From positions 1 to 64,000 of the forward strand of contig JAQFWX010000118.1 in NCBI GenBank assembly GCA_027605045.1: a DNA stretch of 64,000 bases, given 5' to 3'. This document shows, one piece after another, positions 59,797-64,000 of this stretch. The notes beneath the pieces were generated by a model that was given only the letters and a program-made list of their open reading frames with translations, was not told the DNA's origin and did no database searches. Every line of letters begins with the position of its first letter. The first letter of the stretch is position 1. A program made the translations under genes and the position numbers. This DNA is from Phallus indusiatus (taxonomy: Eukaryota > Basidiomycota > Agaricomycetes > Phallales > Phallaceae).

Positions 59797-62010
59797 GATT
59801 GTGGATGAGAGAAAGGATTATTAGCGTCGCGTTTTATAAAGAAGACGGGGTCGTTTAGGAATGTAGAACAAAGCTGAATGGGATCATTAATGCCTTATTT
59901 TATATATATATACGGCTGCATGTCCTTGCTTCCTCCCCGTTGTCCGCTCTGGCCGCATTCCACGCCATTGTATAAGGTGTGTGCATGAAAGACACCGCGT
60001 AGTCTTAGGAACCATCAAAACCCGTGCCGGCGTCTAGCCGCTTAGAAAAAAAATTACGATATCGACGTGGTGAAACTAGGCAAGGGTCGCGATCGTAATT
60101 AATCTGTCGAACCATCTGTCTCAGCATGACAGATACAGACGCTGATAGCTAACTAGAACTAGTAGTTTACTTCCTGTACAAGGTTTACATTGATTCCAGT
60201 CCTGTAACTTGGCACCTCTTTGGCCATGCATGGGACAGAAGCAGAAAGGAAAAAAAAAATATTCACCACCACCGATCAAACGATTGCTGGTTTTTTTTAC
60301 ATATGTTCAAAATATGAGATCGGAACACGCGCGTGTCAAACACGAGGCAGCGTCGCAGGTGCCATGGCCAGCGACATGTGCGGCATTATTATTAAGTTTA
60401 ACATTTTAGCTCGTCCGAGATGGAAACCCCGAAAGGAGGGTCTGTCAGTTTGTCAGACTAAGGTCTTGGCTATGTCCTGTTCTGGACCAAATGACAATTC
60501 AAAAATCTGTCGACCGAGCAAAGCGGGATGTACAGACGGCGAGCGTCAATGAGTAAGTGTATACGCTGTATACGATATACAATATATGGTGATAGGTCCG
60601 ATAGAGCATCAATTGGGCATAGCCTCAAGCCTCTGCTTGATAGATCAAGTTCCCGAACTTGATGATGAGTCTCTTTCTTCGCATTTGTCCATTGATCCAG
60701 CGCTGCAGTGGAGGGGCGTGTACAGGAGTCATATGCCTGTGCGCAACACTCCCCAATTCACGTACGCGCCGCTAGAGAATAAAAGAAAAAAAAAATTCAA
60801 AAACGCGTGTTTATCAAACCGTCGTCATCGGATCGGGATCCTGGACGCAGTTGCAAAAATAAGGGAGAAGGGAGAAATAAACCTCCGGCCACCAACATTT
60901 ATTTACTACACACAAAAGATTTTCCAGCTGTGGATTTAATACTGGACGTATTGAGCGGAGAGCGGAAGATCCAGCGAATCGTGATACGCGATATCATGTA
61001 TACCTCCAAGCGGCAAGTGCAGACTCCTTTTTAAAAAACCTTTCGACCCTTGACCGGTGCGGAGAACGCCGGGTGTGGCTATGATGAGGCGCACGCGTCG
61101 CTTAGATGGTGACTTTGCTTTTGTTCATACGGAAGACGACAAGACACGAGTTGCGTAGAGACATTCTCAAAAGTGTTTGAAATATGTTTCTTGACAATTG
61201 AACTGTGATAGTGACTATTGCGTGGTGACTCGTTGTCATGTGTGTCGTCAGAACAGCAAGCACTTTTCTCATAAACCCGATATTGTTCATTTCCGGACAG
61301 AACATTATCCAGTGGATTCTTAAGGCGGGATTTCCATTACACATTGATTTCTCCTTTTCGTCTCGTGCTTAGTATTGCATACCATATATGTCCAATGTAC
61401 ATATGCATGTTTAAGCCATCCCACTCAACTCCACAAATGAATTATATGATGTCATGATATTTATCCTTTACAAGAAGAAAAACATTCAATACACATTGCT
61501 TACCTGGACAATATGTAGCTCGTTATACATATGAAGATCAATTACTTATTTGTATAGATTGCATGCTCCGAAAAGATGATAAATCAGCAAAGCATATAAG
61601 GAACAATTTCGCATGCACCGAACATGGAGATTTCTGATATCATGACGTAGACCTTATTATCAGACGCCGTTCCTATATAGATCATCCACATACATAAATT
61701 ATTGAGGAATGACCTCATCGACGGCGATGAGAGCTGAATCCACTTCCTGCCAAAGCTCGTTTTTCATTCCCACGATTATCATCGTCAATATGCAAAATAC
61801 AGTAAGTAGTCAGCTGAATCAAATACACCAATCAAATTTTTTCTCTCGAAAATAATAATATTCGTAATGTATCTAGTAGCTTGTCACTATCCAAATTTTC
61901 TTTTGTTTGGGTATACAATGAAACTCCTCCGGCAATGGATGATATGCAAGGTGCTAAATATATTACGAAAACCCTCGGAGCCCCTTGCTTTCAACTGATC
62001 TGATAGGACG
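59797..62010. other. Gene-poor spacer
   Basis: About 2.2 kb without a supported gene. It includes the promoter of the 181-aa gene, an (AT)n tract near 59,900 and the 3' region of the 323-aa gene. Short plus-strand frames at 60,209-61,034 lack motifs. Confidence 0.45.
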
Positions 62011-63347
62011 TCACCAGAACGGGTCTTCTTCGTCCTCCAAGGTCATATCGAACCAACTTTTTTCTGAAAGGATGATTGAGCCAAGTTTGAGTGAGCAGGT
62101 CAAGTAATAAACTACAGTGTGCGCTTACTTTCTGTCGAGGCAGATGAGCTAAATCCCAATGAAGAGGTACATCTGGGAATCTCTTCGATAACGGACTCAG
62201 CGTCCACAAAGTCTAAACCTGGGACTGGGAAAGTTATCTTCAAATTAAATGAGACATCGCAACTCAAATCACACGAAAAAAATTAGGTATACCAAACATT
62301 CCCCAGTCTCAGGTATGTCCGAAAGACATGGGTGAAATATCCGACGTGAATACTTCTCCATTCCGGTTCTTGTCGCTGGCATTTCGAACTGAACGTTGTT
62401 GAGGAAGTGAGTTCTGTTTGAGACCAACCACCGCATATCGACTTCCTGAAAGGGGTAAAAAAGGTTATGAGCGATTTCAAGCACGTTGAGAAGATATTGC
62501 CCACCTCTTCGGAGTCGTCGTCCCATAAAGCTTCTTCCTCTGCAAATTCTTCGACACGCTCAACGTAATCTTCGTATCGAGCATCGCCAACAATCTCAAA
62601 ACAAGATTCTGACTGTGGCTCATCTTCGTCGTTGACCGAATAAGAATAATAATATTCTTCGGTCTCGTCGAAGTCGGTTGGTAAGGATAAGCGACGTTCT
62701 CGCTGGAATTAAAATCCGTCAATCCGTCAAGTTGAACTAGATACCAAAAAAAGAGGCTTTACCTTTGATGAAAGGAACACAACCTCGTCGCCGTCGTCGG
62801 GGAACGAGAAGATGTTGGGAGGCGCGGATAATGGCGTTCCGCACTGTCTCGGAAATAAGACCGAGGAAGAGTCTATTGGAACGTTAGCCATCAAGACATG
62901 GGAAGACGATGGGTGAAAGGGTGTACCTGAGTCAGACGTTGGGGCGAATGTATCTGAATTGTCTGATTCTGAACCTGAACCCGATCTTCTGCGAAGAGTG
63001 TTGTCCGAAACCAATGTCTCCTCGAACTCGAGAGGAAATTGATCCAGGCTATCGTGCGGTTGCTCATGAGACTTCCCTATACGAAAAGTCAGGAAGCGAT
63101 CAAAATATGGAGAAAAAGAGGGGAAACAACCTTGGGAGTCTCGCGAATCGGTCTGACGCGAATCAACTTGAAGTGCCTCAGCTAATTGGTCGCGTTCCAT
63201 CATTAACGCGTCAAGAACGCGTTGGAGACGAGCCACTTCGTTGAAAAGCTTTCCGATGAGCTCGTCTTTATCATCGGAAGTCATGGATTCCAGGGCGAGA
63301 TTCAGCGAGTCGCTGACAATGTGAAATGGAGAAGATTTCGTAGTCAT
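62011..63347 (-). CDS. Unrecognised 323-aa acidic protein with N-terminal coiled coil
   Basis: Seven exons, 63347-63131, 63076-62927, 62872-62763, 62702-62505, 62445-62298, 62224-62129 and 62063-62011, give 323 aa. Residues 15-60 form a likely coiled coil (DELIGKLFNEVARLQRVLDA). The middle is Ser/Asp/Glu-rich with a GSGSESDNSD run. Residues about 160-225 are very acidic and Tyr-rich (DETEEYYYSYSVNDEDEP). A more ordered region with EVDMRWLVSNRTHFLNN follows, and the end is LEDEEDPFW. No known domain is recognised; a scaffold or regulatory role is only a guess. Introns 1 and 2 are both 54 nt and stop-free in frame. Introns 1 and 5 use GTTGTT and GTTTGG donors; intron 5 is the least certain. Confidence 0.68.
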
Positions 63348-64000
63348 CGTTATAGACTTTACGAAAGAGGAAAGCTGTTAGAACTGGAAAGATGGGTGGG
63401 GGTGGGTGAGATATGTAGTTTTGAGCAAGATGAGTGTTAGCGTTCATCTAACCGGATATTTATACTGAGAGATTAGAGGAACACGACATTGATTTTCCAT
63501 TGTGATAATCTTGCGTTGGACATGCACAAAGAAAGTGGCGAGGATGGACGCGTTAGTGGACTCTCCGGACGACCTGTGTGTGTGGCGTGCGGCCTGCCAC
63601 AATCCAAGTGTGAGAATAAAAGAGTCAAAACTAAAAATAATAGAAATTAGAAGAATCATAATTTCATTTCTTCGCGATCAATATGTCCATTCACATCTTT
63701 TGGGGTTTTGGTCAAAAGTTCAGAGATTCAAAAGTTGTAGAAGTTGTACAAAACCCAAGAGACATTTAATTAATTCGTTCGGAACTTGCTTCTGGTCACG
63801 GCATTCTTCTGCCGATCAAGTTTCACTTTTCCAAGAATGGAAAACACAGCGCGCGCTATTTGCACAGCCCCTTCTCATTCTGGATTTGTGACTGTCACTT
63901 GCACACGCCATGCTAATGAGGAGATCTACATGAGTCTGTCACAACGTTTTTGGTCTGGAAAGTGCGGGGAAATATTGGGATTGAAATTTCCTTCCAAAAA
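63348..64000. other. Right edge, upstream of the 323-aa gene
   Basis: 653 bases containing the promoter of the 323-aa gene. Open frames here on both strands are short and without recognised motifs; a gene continuing beyond the window cannot be excluded. Confidence 0.4.

Overview
The window is nuclear DNA of a filamentous fungus, most likely an Agaricomycete (Basidiomycota). The reasons are dense 48-70 nt spliceosomal introns in nearly every gene, eukaryotic families (RPF2, a UBA/UBX protein, a KEL3-type Kelch protein, a CPY-like carboxypeptidase), long gene-poor spacers and an LTR-retrotransposon remnant. I see no bacterial operons, rRNA, tRNA or CRISPR. All exon models were built by hand by reading GT/GC-AG junctions and requiring the frame to close; 83 introns were modelled in 15 genes.

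Left part (0-24 kb): an M19 membrane dipeptidase (-) diverges from the ribosome-assembly factor RPF2 (+) over a 381-bp shared promoter, and RPF2 converges on an unrecognised 307-aa gene (-). A gene-poor stretch follows. It holds a badly decayed dipeptidyl-peptidase IV (S9B) gene (about 9.6-12.2 kb, -). Then come a 115-aa two-helix membrane protein, an unrecognised 212-aa acidic protein, and a 1219-aa nuclear-looking protein with three identically spaced C-x2-C-x19-H-x3-C zinc motifs, an AT-hook and long low-complexity tracts.

Middle (24-49 kb): a 180-aa three-finger zinc protein (-) diverges from a secreted or vacuolar serine carboxypeptidase (+). A UBA-C2H2-UBX protein (-) diverges from a 276-aa three-finger zinc protein (+). 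The two three-finger genes share intron positions inside homologous cysteine codons, so they look like diverged paralogues. The spacers (24.3-28.8, 33.0-37.9 and 41.8-49.4 kb) hold nothing I can defend as a gene.

Right part (49-64 kb): a 16-exon Kelch/DUF4110 gene (+) converges on a small family of tandemly duplicated ~190-aa genes (-). There are two intact copies, one 3'-only remnant, and a duplicated flanking relic. A 399-bp solo LTR with a perfect 5-bp target duplication lies in the flank of one unit. Two unrecognised genes (181 aa and 323 aa, both -) complete the window.

I found no convincing undescribed multi-gene system. The most unusual items are gene-architecture features: a 13-nt microexon encoding the zinc-binding motif of the dipeptidase, symmetric phase-2 zinc-motif exons that look triplicated, an intron difference between tandem duplicates, runs of stop-free 3n introns, frequent GTT-type donors, and the DPPIV pseudogene that has lost its catalytic serine.
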